Positions 20,471-32,984 of a stretch of DNA of 64,000 bases are shown piece by piece (position 1 is the first letter of the stretch; each line of letters opens with the position of its first letter). The stretch is from contig MNCI01002172.1 in NCBI GenBank assembly GCA_015680685.1, forward strand, positions 159,389 through 223,388, written 5' to 3'. Source of the DNA: Gnetum montanum (taxonomy: Eukaryota > Streptophyta > Gnetopsida > Gnetales > Gnetaceae). The translations under genes were made by a program, and so were the position numbers. The notes below the pieces were generated by a model. The model was not told the DNA's origin and did no database searches. It was given only the letters and a program-made list of their open reading frames with translations.

Positions 20471-22420
20471 TGCTTTCAATTTTCCATCAAAAATGGCTCC
20501 AGAAACCATGAATCACCACTATAACTCAAAAATTACAAAAGGGGAAAGGAAAGAAAAGAACTTACATGCTTAGTCTCTACTCAAAGCAAACCTGATTGAT
20601 GGGGATAAAATTTTGTAAAGAAAGAAACAAAGAGAAAACTGAAACTTGAGAACATGTTACCAATTTGAAATGGATAAAGAAGAAAAACTTTATTAATGTC
20701 GTTGCATAGTATTAAATTTATTTATTTTTTGGCATATTCACCCTATTCTCTAAACACTTTTGTTATTTGAATCAGTTGCAAAATGATATAAAGAGAATTA
20801 CAAAGATAATCTTAGCCACATAAGCCAAACATTTACATTGTTTCCTTACCTCTTCAAACACACCAATAGCAGCATTACCAGGGAAACTACTTGCAACGCC
20901 AAACTATGCACAACAGTGTTGTGGCCTTGCTTCAGGACCAAACATAGTGTTTCGAAACACCTGTTTATATTTTTCATAATTAACATAAAGTAAATTTTGA
21001 CAAAACTGTGTATGAGACAAATTTAAATGTCATTTGCATGAAACATAAGCAACAATGTTGATTATCATGCTAAACTTTAGAACTGGCAAAGAGATAAGCT
21101 AGAAGGCAATCTTCCTTAGGTAAAAATAGATGGTCATACATACCTAGACCATAAATAAGTTGTGTTTCCTTCAAACACTAATCCTTTTTAGCTAGTGGAA
21201 ACTATAGCTTTCTCCAAATGCATGATGTTTATCAATGATCTAGATGATGTTACAACCATCAATACCAAGAGCCAATTCTTGCGCAAATCCTGAAATAAGG
21301 TCCATAAAGATAACTAATAGGAGGAAACACAAAGAGGGTTTTCAAAAAACATAACTAAAACCAAACACCCAAAAAAATAGAGGAAAGCAAACACAAGGAT
21401 TGAGAGTGAGTAATCTTGCAATTGGTTTCAGATGCAATGTGGGAAAAAAATGTAGTAAACCCAAGCCGCTGCATCAGGAAGACTCCTATAGTACAAAATC
21501 CAATTCCCTAGAACTTGACAAAGGCAGTGATAAAGTAGTAGTAGTCCTAGAAATCTACTACATGTGCCACTAGGTTATTCCTCTCCTAAAATAGATTTTC
21601 AAACTAATTCAGTATGAAAACCTGGGAAATGGTTTTTTTTTTGCAACAGTACTCTCCTTTGCACTCTCATCCTCTGTCACAAACCTTGCCCTTCTTTGCC
21701 AAGGCTTTTCATGCAAACCACAAACCCACAACTACTAGAGCCAAAACCAGAACTAGCTAATGAGCCTTGGTCATAGCTTTCAAGCTCTGAGAAATTTCAA
21801 AAATTCTAAGAAAATGTAACCTAGATTTTCATGTATTACCAATTATTTTGTAGCTTGTTGCTTGCTTGAACAAATCTAAACTTTGTTGATAAGATTTCCA
21901 TAGGAATCTTATTTTGTTGAAAAGATTTCCACATGAATCTTATCTTTATTTGGTGGACATTACATGTGTGTCATCTTGCATACAATACTTGCATATGAAG
22001 CCACGTTTGGCTTCATTGTTCTCCATGGAAATGTTACATTTTTATATAACAAATTTAAGTTTATATTGGTTATGAATATTTTCAAAGGTTGCTTTGAGTG
22101 TACAGATTAGATTAGAAACTTATATACAATTTCAAAGTGAAATATTAGACTACCATCATTCTTAAGATTTTTTTATTTTTGTTTCTTATCATTGATGCTA
22201 ACCCACACTCTTATTGCTCTTTTTTTAAAAAAAATGAATTTTGAAAGATATTCAATCAATTGTTGCTACAAGTGTTATTAAACTTTGAAATATTGCAATT
22301 TTTGTCCATCTGTAATTGCACTCTTTTTGGTACTTGGAGGACTACTTTTGGTGTTGTCTTATTCACTTAAAAACAAAAAGATAAACTAAAAAAAAAAAGA
22401 TAAAATGATATCATATTTGA
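20471..22420. other. AT-rich region, no recognised gene
   Basis: Poly-A/T runs and short frames only. Minus-strand open pieces near 21,310-21,200 (FAQELALGIDGCNI) and 20,970-20,880 look protein-like but are unrecognised and separated by stops. They could be further exons of the remnant at 20,254-20,470. Confidence 0.35.
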
Positions 22421-22424
22421 TTAA

Positions 22425-23160
22425 GGAAGGTTGGCAAGAGTGATCTTCCCATCTACTAATGAATTTTGTTAGTGGAGATCTAGATGAATGCATGCCACCA
22501 ATTGCAATGGAAGCTCATTCTCAATTATATGGAGTTGCTTTTAGAAACTTTGTCTATGAATTCAAGTTGCATCACCAAAATGCAATATATAAGGATGAGC
22601 AAATCAATTCATTGAGAAATTATTGCCACAAAGTATATGTTTGAATTTAGAACATGAGCAATGTGACAAAGAATTGGTGGTTGTGGCCACTTTACAAATT
22701 TGGAAATTCATGTTTCTATTATAAAATCAAGATTGATCCATTTAATATACCCAATAATGCATAGTTTAAATGGTGGAAAGATTTTGGTCATAATCCATAT
22801 GTAATGATAGAAAATTCTTCCTCTTTTGTTGAAGCTGATATTTCTTCAATACGGATCCTAGAGTTAAATAAATATATACACATATAGGTTTGGTTGGACA
22901 AGCATGAGTTATTACTTATTTTCCATTATAGAAAGAAGTTTTTTATCGGGTAGTATATACAATAAACAGGTGGGATATAAGTTACTTCTGGCAAAACAAT
23001 GTGCAAACAGATAAGAAAACTTCACCTTTCACGTATGATTTATGTATGAATATTGAACTTAGTGGTGGACTAAGATTGGAAGACTTCGAACATCCACTCC
23101 ATCAAGTGTTGTTGGCATGTCTTGATGCTGAAGATTTTGATTATGATGAAGATCAATAAA
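22425..23160 (+). pseudogene. Unrecognised coding remnant, copy A of a duplicated block
   Basis: Starts in GGAAGGTTGGCAAGAGTG, shared with copy B at 35,004. An open stretch (22,459-22,644) contains DLDECMPPIAMEAHSQLYGV, followed after a stop by NWWLWPLYKFGNSCFYY and further Trp/Tyr/Phe-rich pieces, ending with an acidic DFDYDED-like tail. Copy A has several stops and shifts. The product is unknown. It lies convergent to a LOG exon, as in copy B. Confidence 0.5.
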
Positions 23161-23339
23161 TTTTAACATTTATTGTATCTTGTAATGTTAGTAAAATTAG
23201 TTTCCCTTTCTCTTTATGATTATGTTCCATTTGAATACTTGTTTCATATCAAGCAAAATTTAGGGCAAAATAAACAAAAGTATATGGAATCGATTAGTAC
23301 TATTTTCATAATAGAAGCTTACTTATTAACTTTCTTTGA

Positions 23340-23463
23340 TAATTCTCTGCAAAAAAAAAAAGATATTACAATCTTGACTACTAATAAAACCATCATTCAA
23401 AGCATGATCTAAAAATGTCAACAGAATGTCATAATATCCTTCAACATTTAACAACCCAACCTA
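23340..23463 (-). pseudogene. Last exon of a LOG-type gene, copy A remnant
   Basis: On the minus strand, after an intron-like TTTTAG, it reads GLLNVEGYYDILLTFLDHAL and then GFISSQD. This is the conserved C-terminal region of LOG cytokinin-activating phosphoribohydrolases (GLLNVDGYY...GFIS in the family). Upstream exons were not found in this copy. The matching exon in copy B is at 36,320-36,452. Confidence 0.7.
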
Positions 23464-24445
23464 AAATCAAATAAGAAAAATTATTAACAAATTTTTAACA
23501 TTAATGATGATAAATTAAACATAGTCAATCTCCTATATGTCTTTGATACCTGTGAAAGATCCTCATCTACATAATAAAGTAAGGTTTTTATCTATTTTAT
23601 TTGAAAATTTTTTGTGCATTTTACTATACATTATTTCAACTAGTGTACTACTTACACATATCTTTTTTATTTACAAATAAATTCTTCTACTTACTATAAG
23701 CTCTTTTGAAAGCTACATAATATTTGAAAGCCACATTGTATTAAGATAGCTTTTGTTAATATTTTGTGACATTTACAACTATGATTGAAATGTCATAATA
23801 TTTAGAACCTACATTGTATTAAAATAGATTTTGTTAAAGCAAGCATTCTATAATTGTATTCTGTGATATTTACGACTGTGAATGAAATGTTTTATATCGA
23901 ACTTTGGATTTGGAAAAAATACAATTTTGAAAATTGTTGCTATCTCATTAAATAAATGAATATTTCAATAGCATTCACTATTATTACTGTCATCAAAGAA
24001 ATGTTATATTTATTAGCCTATGCATATTTAGAACCAAACTTGCTAGATAAGACTATAGTTTTAACAAACAAAAATCAAATTGCTACTTCTTACTTTTGAA
24101 TATTGATATGTAGAGTCAATAAATAGCATGTGAAAGAAAACATACTAGGATTTTTGCACTTAAAGATCACATCAAAAGTCACCTTTGGAAATTTGTAGCA
24201 TAAAGTCAAAATGAGATAAATAAGTCTAAATTAGTCCATTTGTTTCAATTTACACAATTAATGATTCCAAGTTTTTAGGAGGCATTTCACTAATAGAATA
24301 CACTCTCTTCTAACAAATAAAGAAATTTTTAACTTTATTTAAAATACATAACCAACAAATTCATGTTTGTTACTTTCATCATTCATATGAATCAAGCCTT
24401 CTTAGGATAACGATTGATCATGCCATGTACCTTTATGATGACAAC
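23464..24445. other. AT-rich flank, no gene seen
   Basis: Highly AT-rich with short direct repeats (GTATTAAAATAG/GTATTAAGATAG and TTTGTGACATTTACAACTATG-like pairs near 23,750-23,890). No frame of note. Confidence 0.5.
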
Positions 24446-24450
24446 ACTAC

Positions 24451-25254
24451 TGATGGGACACGATATCGCATGGGTCGCGATATTGGGTATGTGATATCGC
24501 GGCCGTCACGATATCTGCGATATTGCGTACGCAATATCGAGATGTGCCATCATATCTATAAATAAGAGGTGGCTCTCCCTTGTTTCCTCATCCTAGGCTA
24601 GATAGTAGGGAAACTCTAGTAGATTGATCACTCCAGAGATAGAATATTTTCCATGTGCCCGCAGTAGGACTCCTAAAGTGAACGGATCTTTATTTGAGCA
24701 AACATTATACCTGAACACAAGTTTGTGTACAGCAATAAAGATGAGTTTCTTGGATAAATCTTGCAACGCATGGAATAGGATTTTATTTATTGTTATTTAT
24801 TATCTGTTATTTACTGCTTTCTCTCTCAACCCTTCTCTCCTAGTTAAGTGCCTCAATACGACTGCTGCGAGCACGTGCGTTACGCATGATGATCCCAGCA
24901 ACGATTAGCGTTTAGTAGCCACAGTTGCATCGGTTCAGGGTGTGTACGGTAAGTGGGAATGGATGCTGACGCTAGGTAATTTAGACTTAGTTCATTAGTT
25001 AGAGTTAGGAATTAGTCTCTCTACCCTTCAACTCATTAGCATAGGAGACATAAAACATAAAAAGCTATAAAAATCATATACCTTAGGCTTACTTAACCAT
25101 ACATCGTGACAACTACAAGTCTGGGATGACAATGAATGATTAACCCTAAGTGTTCCATGGGCGTGTAGGCACTTAGCCTATGGAGTTCGACTGGATCACG
25201 CGTGCTACGCTTGTATTCGTATAGTTGAGTGTAGGGGTATCTCGCCACTCATCA
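24451..25254 (+). repeat. Element III 5' LTR
   Basis: 804 bases, TGATG...CATCA ends. U3 is crowded with CGATATCGC and GCGTACGCAATATCG palindromes (24,457-24,540); TATAAATA lies at 24,557-24,564. It aligns along its length with the 3' LTR at 30,686-31,533. Confidence 0.92.
24557..24564 (+). promoter_or_regulatory. TATA box of the element III 5' LTR
   Basis: TATAAATA follows the palindromic U3 block and is kept in the other LTRs of the family (for example 54,514-54,521), each followed by AGAGG and a pyrimidine-rich stretch. Confidence 0.65.
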
Positions 25255-25255
25255 T

Positions 25256-25273
25256 TGGCGCCGTTACCGGGGA
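25256..25273 (+). other. Primer binding site of element III
   Basis: TGGCGCCGTTACCGGGGA, one base after the LTR end. It differs by one base from the TGGCGCCGTTGCCGGGGA that Athila-type elements pair with tRNA-Asp. Confidence 0.85.
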
Positions 25274-25395
25274 CTAAGTGTTTGTGCGCTGAATAGAACA
25301 TAGGATATCATTCACATCGTTGGGAGCCTAAATGAACCTTCAGGTTAATTAAAAGAAAAATTATATAATGGTAAATAGCACACCGATAAATAACA

Positions 25396-28300
25396 ATGTC
25401 TTCTTCTAGCAAAAGCAACTCACCACCTAAGGACCTTACAAAGAACAGTCGACAATCAAAAACACATAACCTAAATCCACCAATTCCTCAACAATATAGG
25501 GTGGAATATACTTATCTCGATGAGTATATTCCTAATTTTACTTTTATCTTCCATCAAGATGAACAGATGTGCTGGAGAGATTTGCAAGGTAACATTGTGT
25601 TACCTCCGGATCAGGTAGTCCCAAACATGCTTCTCTGTGCTTTGGCACAGATTAGCATGAAAAAATTATACACTGAATACGTTGCGGAAAATTTTGACAT
25701 GAGGGATTACCATCCCATAGCTTTACAACGTATGAGGGACTCAAGGCAGGAGAGCCAACATACACTGTTGAAGTACAAAGGCCCGCACGTCCTTAGTGAA
25801 ATAGGAGATGATGAACCCATTATAATAGGTTCTCTAACAAATGATGTTCCCCCTCCTAACAATGGTGAGGAGGTTGGGTATCAAAACCTACGATCAACGA
25901 TACATAACACTAGTTCTTATCCCCGTGAATGCCAACTATTCACAGAGGAAACAACAACTCATGACAAGGATGGGCACTTAGATCGTCATCACGATCAAGG
26001 CCGAAACCACAAAAGAGAAGGTAGGAAACATCGGCATGGCGATGGTTCTCCTTCTTCTTCCCCTTCTTCACATCATTCACCCTCTCCTTCCATTTCTGGG
26101 CACAATCATAGAGAGCATAACAATGAGGATAGATGTAGGCAAAATGAGAGACCTCGATGGGAAAGTCGAGAGAGAGGAAAAGGGCATGAACGAAGGGAAA
26201 GTAGGGAACGATGGAGACATCATAGGCGTCATGAAAGAGATGATCATGATGAGCCCCTACTTGCCACCCAAAGTATGCTCGATATAACGAAGGCTGTAAG
26301 GATACCAATAAGGCATTTAAAAGATAACCAGATCAAATGCTTAGACATGAACAATATCCCACTCTTTGAAGGGGGATACAATGCTGATCCGTAGCATCAT
26401 CTATAGGCATTCCATGATGCCTGCGCCTTGCAAAACATAGAGAACAAGTGGCAGAAACTTAAGTTGTTACGCAGGACACTCACCAAGGAAGCAGAGAGTT
26501 GGTACCGGTCCTTAGAGCCAGAGACCATTAGGAGGTGGAGTACGATGTTAGAACTCTTCAACGATAAATATCAAACGTACTACAGAGTGTCTAATTTGCA
26601 TAAGCAGATCCAAGGATGGAAGCAAGGTACTCATGAACCCTTGGATGCTACCATGGGCCACTAATATGCATTGTTACATCGTTGCCCGGGCCATGGTTAC
26701 GCACAGCGGGATCAACTCCGCCACATCGTAGATGGGCTAAGGCATGAGACTAGAAGAACCCTTGGGACTTATATCCAAGGGAGACTATCAAAACTCAGAG
26801 CCCATGAAGTACATCGCTTGTTGGGACAAGTAGCAAAAGAAGAAGGTGAGCTACAAAAAAGAGAGTGTGTGGAAGAATACAATCATGATCCCTCCCTTCG
26901 AAAGAAGGGAGTGAAATTTTGTGATGAGGAGGATGAGTCACCACTCGAAGAGTTGGTGAACAATAAAACCTTACCGATCCAAAAATTAACAACAGAAGTA
27001 TCGACTAAGATGGACCAATTGTGGGATTCCTTAGACTCCAGACTTGAAACTATCTTAAAAATTATAGAAGAGTCTAAGGAAGAACGAAGTAGTGACAAAG
27101 ATAAGACAAAGTGGAGAAATTCAAGCCCTGCACATAACAAGGGTAAGGGGAAAATTACTATCTCCAATGAGGTTGTGGATTCAAACACAGACGATGACGG
27201 TGGATGTGAGATCTACCACTATGACCATCTTAAGGGATGTTGTCCAATTATCTCACATGTACAGGAGTCTAGGGTGTATGCACTTAACCCGAGACTTAAC
27301 CAACGGCAAACACCCCGAAGGTTACCTTATTCATAAGGTAACCCATGGTAGTTCCACCAACCACTAACATACTATCCAAGTGGAACTCCACCACAATCCA
27401 TCAAACAACATCAATAGTGGCAATACCCACAGTTATGGGGGATGCCACCGCCAACACAACAGTACCCTTACCGGCAACCAGGCCCATATGGATATTATGT
27501 GCAGCAATTAATTTCTCCAAGTGACTCTATGAGTCACACAACTCCCCAACGTCACTACCAAGTTTGGGAGTACTTTAGGAGGACTCCTTCTCCTCTGGGA
27601 GGCACCCCACATACTTACCATCCTTCAACTCCATCTGCACCTCTTCCACCGGTAGTTCCCACAACACCTCCTACTCCATCAATGCAAGGGGAACTCCCCA
27701 CTCAACTGCAGCAATGCCACACTACGAGAGCAATAAATAGTCAACACGCTGTTGGTTCTGACAACTGTAAAAAAATAAGACCTTTCTTCAAAACCAGAAG
27801 CCCAAACAAGCTCTCACAACAAGCGGTTGAGTCAATGTACACTCCTTCGACAAATAAAACTTTGGAGCCCCCTTCAGTCCAACAGCAGAGCTTCACGCAT
27901 ACAGTTATGTTAACGCATACCGTAACTGACTGGATCAAGGTAGGCCACCTTCCAAGGAAACTATCTAACCCTGGGAGTCCCCTAATCTATTTACATATCA
28001 CCAGGAACAAACCACATAAGGCTCTTCTTAACTTAGGTTCTGGAGTCAACTTAATTTCATGAGAAATGTATCAATCTTGGAACCTGCCCTAACTAAAGAA
28101 GGGCAATATGCAACTGGGGCTGGCTGACCAGTCCATCACCATTCCTTTGGGATTGGTGAAGGACATTATTAACACTATGTGTGGTTGGTCTTACCCAGCT
28201 GATTTCCTGGTGATTGAAGTCAACAACAATGAAGGGTGCTAGCCAATTATAATGGAAAGCCCATGGCTAAGTACAGTAGATGCGTACCTAGGGATCCGTG

Positions 28301-28536
28301 ATCTTTCCTTGCAAATATCTAAGATTTATGAAAAGATCAAGAAAAATAAAGTTCCGTGCATCACATACAGTGACTCAGAGGGTGATGACATGGAAGAATG
28401 TTTAGCATCTCTTCCATGTAATTGGTGTGCCCAAGAAACACAAATTCAAAGGTGCCTGTATGTAGCAACCACACTCGTAATGGACACCACATGGTTGATA
28501 GCTACTAGAAAGAGCAAATCAATATGCAGGAAATGA
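25396..28536 (+). pseudogene. Element III gag-protease
   Basis: Start ATG 25,396, 123 bases after the PBS. The first 332 codons are open: a globular part, a Ser/His/Arg/Asp-rich region (residues about 190-300) and the start of the capsid domain. The Retrotrans_gag region follows (26,428-26,800; ESWYRSLEPETIRRW), then a Pro/Gln/Tyr-rich linker, and the protease region near 28,010-28,280. There the active-site Asp of the usual LLDSG is Asn (LLNLGSGVNLIS, near 28,021-28,059). All open pieces share one frame, interrupted by stops including TAG 26,392, TAA 26,662 and TAA 27,334, with no shift over 3.1 kb. Lost Asp plus stops make the protease inactive as read. Confidence 0.85.
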
Positions 28537-30685
28537 AATGAGGGAACTCATGCTAACAACAAAAGTATAGACACATTAGAATATGAGCGTCGCCAACTTC
28601 CACCCCTTAATCTAAAAACATCAATTGGGAGAAGTTGGGCATTTCTACGAAATTCAAACAGACGTTCATTATTTCGGATCTCTTCCTTGCAATTCAGTCA
28701 TGGGGGAGATGACCACCTATGCTAACCATTGAAGGCCTTAGTTCTTTTTAAGTTTTTGTTTTACATGTTTTTTTTTCCACGTTTTTGTTTTACACATTTT
28801 TGTTTTACAAGTTTTTTTTTTACACGTTTTTGTTTTACAATTTCTTTAACTTTTCTTGTTTTTTTTTTCAACATCGTTATACTTTTTCATTTGTGTGTGT
28901 GTGTGTGTGTGTGTGAGTGATCCATCCTGTAAGTTTGTCACCCAATAAGTGTTCGGAATGATGGTGTGAACTGTTTTCATGTTGATTGCTAATGGTTGGT
29001 TTTTACCTTTAAGTCATGATGTGGAAACTAAGGTATGCTTCTTTTGATATGGCAAGAAATGAGTTCACTTCATCCATCCATCCACAAAGTTTATGGTCTC
29101 TCTTGGCTTGGAAATGTACAGTCCCTCATAATAAGAACTTTAACAAATCGGTGACTAGGCATTTCTCAAAATAAGGAAGGACTCAACGATTGAAAAGGGT
29201 GTGACTTCAAGGGAACTTGATGCATTTGTATTGGCCATTTTCTTGGGTTCTTGGATGTTTTCTTCTTGAGTTTTCTCATCGTTCCGGTGTTACCCAATTA
29301 TCGGAAGCTAAGACAATAAAAATAAGAAGTCTTTGCATGGTGTGGTTCTCACGCATAAAAACATAAAAAAAAAAGAGAAGAAAAAAAAAGAAAAAGTGAG
29401 ATTTCAAAGCACACCCCTTAGACAAAATAATCACTTGGGCTACGAGCACTAGTTATGGAACCAAAAGTATTCCCTCTAACTAAGGCCTTCTCGCTTCCCA
29501 TTCTCTCCCTTGATTCGTCGAAACGGCGGTAACTCTTTGGAGAGGCATTCTTGCTATTCAAGAGGATGGATTGGCCAAATCAATTGATGCGAAGTCAGTG
29601 GATGTGGTTGGTTTGAGGTTGGAGTTGGAATGAGATTTGCCAAGTTACATTAATCATGAAACACACAAGGGGCTGTACACGACCTTGTTCTTGGGATTCC
29701 ATTACATTCTCTTCTCTCCACCCTTCTCTCCACTATTCACCTCATTGCCGATTATATCACTAGTGTATATTTTGGTAGATGCATTGTGTTCTTTTTGGTA
29801 AACTCTTATGGTTAAGTCTTTAACTCTTGTTCTAAAGGACATTCCCAGAACCTATGAACTCTTTGAATGTGGGTTTGTCAGGGCATTAAGGGCATGCACC
29901 TGCTTTCGGGAGGATCCACTAACATTCCTATTTGGTGCACCAGTTAATTTCTTTTCCCTAACATTTTGCAATTAATTTTATTTTATTTTGTTCATTTCCA
30001 TCTTGACATCCATTTCATCAATGCTATAGTTGTCCCTTTTTATCTATCTTTCTTGTTCTTTTTTCTTTCTCCATTCTAACGCTATCGAAGGTTCGCGATT
30101 AGTCATGGGGGGACGGGGCCTGATTTTTTCAATTTTCTCCTAGCCCTAATTTTTTTGATTTTTTCCTAACCCCTACACCTTCGGTAGTCATCATTAATAT
30201 ATCTCGAGATCCGTATCAGCCATACCACAACCTAGCCAATGGACTTACACCGAAGCAAGGTATTAATTACATGATGATTCATTTATCCTTGCTAATAAAA
30301 GATTGTGTTGTGTGTGCAGATGGCAATCATGCAACAACGGAGGGGATCTAGAAGGAACATTTGGAATGGAGCAGTGCTGGAAGGAGCAATGCAAGGAGCA
30401 AGATCGATGGTGCGCTTCCTGATGGACAACAAAAGGCGCAATCTTGGCATTGGCAGCAGCAACACTTCTTTCTCTCTTCTCTTTTCTCTCAGCTGCCAAA
30501 TGAGGCTTGATGTCAATGTAATAAGGTGTTCACCCTTGTTGTCTTGAACACCAGTTTTGTTGAGTCTTGTAATGATGATCCATTCACATGTCATCCCATT
30601 AGTTTCCATTGAGTCAATAATCCCATACCTTCCCGATATTATTATAATGAACTCGAGGATAAGTTTTCATTTAGTCATGGGGGTA
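28537..30685 (+). other. Element III deletion junction, 3' tail and polypurine tract
   Basis: Near 28,655 the sequence passes from the start of the RT linker (AAATTCAAACAGA) directly to the last pol codons (TTATTTCGGATCTCTTCC), skipping about 2.85 kb present in element VIII. The tail has T-rich TTTTGTTTTAC repeats, a (GT)n microsatellite near 28,894-28,915, A-rich runs near 29,360, and a GTGTGCAG-ATG site near 30,319 opening a 77-codon frame. It ends in GTCATGGGGGTA at 30,674-30,685. Confidence 0.75.
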
Positions 30686-31533
30686 TGATGGGACGCGATA
30701 TCGCATGGGCCACGATATCGCATCGTGATATCGCATCCCTCGTGATATCATGTACGCGATATCGCGTCTTCCCCTGCGATATCGTGTACGCAATATCGTG
30801 GTGCGCCATTATATCTATAAATAAGAGGCAGCTCTCCCTTGTTTCCTCATCCTAGGCTAGATAGTAGGAAAACTCTGGCAGATTGATCACTCCAGAGATA
30901 GAATATTTTCCATGTGCCCATAGTAGGAGTCCTAAAGTGAATGGATCTTTATTCAAGCAAACATTGTACCTGAACACGAGTTTGTGTACAGCAATAAAGA
31001 TGAGTTTCTTGGATAAACCTTGCAGTGCATGGAATAAGATTTTATTTATTGTTATTTATTATCTATTATTTATTATTTGTTATTTACTGCTTTCTCTCTC
31101 AACCCTTCTCTCCTAGTTAAGTGCCTCAGTACGACCGCTTTGAGCACGTGCGTTACGTGTGGTGATCCCAACAACGATTAGCGTTTGGTAGCCACGGTTG
31201 CATCGGTTCAGGGTGTGTACGGTAAGTGGGAACGGATGCTGACACTAGGTAATTTAGACTTAGTTCATTAGTTAGAGTTAGGAATTAGTCTCTCTACCCT
31301 TCAACTCATTAGCATAGGAGACATAAAACATAAAAAGCTATAAAAAAATCATATACCTTAGGCTTACTTAACCATACACCGTGACAACTACAAGTAAGTT
31401 TGGGAAGACAACAAATGATTAACCCTAAGTGTTCCATGGGCGTGTAGGCACTTAGTCTACGGAGTTCGACCGGATCGCACGTGCTACGCTCGTATTCGTA
31501 TGGTTGAGTGTAGGGGTATCTAGCCACTCATCA
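30686..31533 (+). repeat. Element III 3' LTR
   Basis: 848 bases, TGATGGGACGCG to CCACTCATCA. It is longer than the 5' LTR mainly through extra palindromic CGATATCGC units in U3 (30,690-30,800). The target duplication ACTAC follows. Confidence 0.92.
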
Positions 31534-31538
31534 ACTAC

Positions 31539-32984
31539 CTTGAGTGATTTTTGAAGGAAACAACAAGAAACATTAATAAAGCAAACCATCTATATAAATT
31601 GTAGTAACAAGTAATGCATCTCCTTTTGAAATCATTTCAAGCTTCTTTGCAACAAATTCATTACATCATCTTTATTTATTTATTCTTCCCTCATTAATTT
31701 TTATCCCAAGCATACAACAACATCAATGGGAAATAGAAAGAAATCAATGTTGAATAATATTTGTCTAGGCATTTATAGCACATCAGCAACAAAAAATGTC
31801 AAAAATGAATCAGTCAATTCAATATTTCTTTACACCATAAGCTAAAGAAGAATGACTAAGGATAACATTCAAGCAAAACATGGAAGAAAAATGCCTAACA
31901 GAAGCTGAGGAAGAGAAAAATGCTGAAAATGGTTGAACTCACCATAATTTGCTCCAAATATGTCATCCTCATAGCACTGGTTGTGTCAAGAAAATAATTT
32001 TTAAACAATTAAACAAAGTAACTCATTTAATCAATTACTAATAATTACCGAACTAGTTATTACCAATGGCAAGTTTTGACCCCCTATTGTTCAACCTTCC
32101 CATACAAATGATCTGATAAAACTATATGTTACCAAAAAATATTAACCCATGTCTAGATCCTTTTTAAGTTGAGCATTGATTTTGCTTATTTTTAAAAACA
32201 AATGACCTCAAAGAAACATAATTCACTACCATTGGTGCTTTGGTATTCTCCATAAGTTTTGACTTGAAATAAAGTTGCAGTTGTCAACCAAGAGACAAAT
32301 TCATCATCACAAAAAAGTTAGAGCCCAAAATGGAGAAGTATAGAAACAAGGATCAAGGTATTGAAAAAAATAAAAAAAAAGAGTAATATTACTAACCGTG
32401 AACATCTTTATATCCAAATCCTAATGCATAAAGAACTTGTCCATTGATTTATCTATGATTGTACTTAAAATAAATTTATGTTCTTAAAAGTGATTTAATC
32501 ATTAAACACACTTCTCACTCAAGCATAGAAGTTTTTAACTACTCTACTATGAAAACAATTATTGTGATATAAAATAGATGAGTAACAAGTTTATACATAA
32601 GCATGATATCAATAAATGGATTTCTTTTTCATGAGGTGGAAAAGAGAGAAATACTTGGACAAAGAGAATTGATAAAATACTAGCGTATTATAGGGCTAAG
32701 TGTGTCCTTCCATACTCATTAGTTTTATTTTGCCAACTTAGATTATGTTCTTTTGTATTGTACAAAGTATTAATTTTATGTGTGTTTAGTAAAACTTCAG
32801 TCATGTAGAGAAACTTTGATTATAAAAATATGGGTAGGCCCACAAACACAAGTTTTGATTACACGTTACAAATTTGTAATGGATATAGAAGAAAACATCA
32901 TGGATGCCCTTGCATAGTGTTATTTTTTTAGCATCTTTGGAATAGATTTCTTGGTATTGTACAAAGTCTCAACGTACCAAGTTT
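31539..32984. other. AT-rich DNA, no gene seen
   Basis: Continues the flank interrupted by element III. Only short frames on both strands and poly-A/T runs. Confidence 0.5.

Larger units (their letters stand above)
24451..31533 (+). mobile_element. Element III: complete Athila-like element with target duplication, pol deleted
   Basis: 7,083 bases from TGATGGGACACG to CCACTCATCA, flanked by the perfect 5-bp duplication ACTAC (24,446-24,450 and 31,534-31,538). It has both LTRs, PBS, gag, protease, polypurine tract and the family's 3' tail, but lacks everything from RT to the integrase core compared with element VIII. It is a deletion derivative that would need RT and integrase from elsewhere if it moved after the deletion. 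Confidence 0.92.

Noticed and set aside
28729-28920. Phe-rich frame (FYMFFFPRFCFTHFCF) as a membrane peptide
   Set aside because: Comes from the TTTTTGTTTTAC simple repeats and (GT)n of the element tail.
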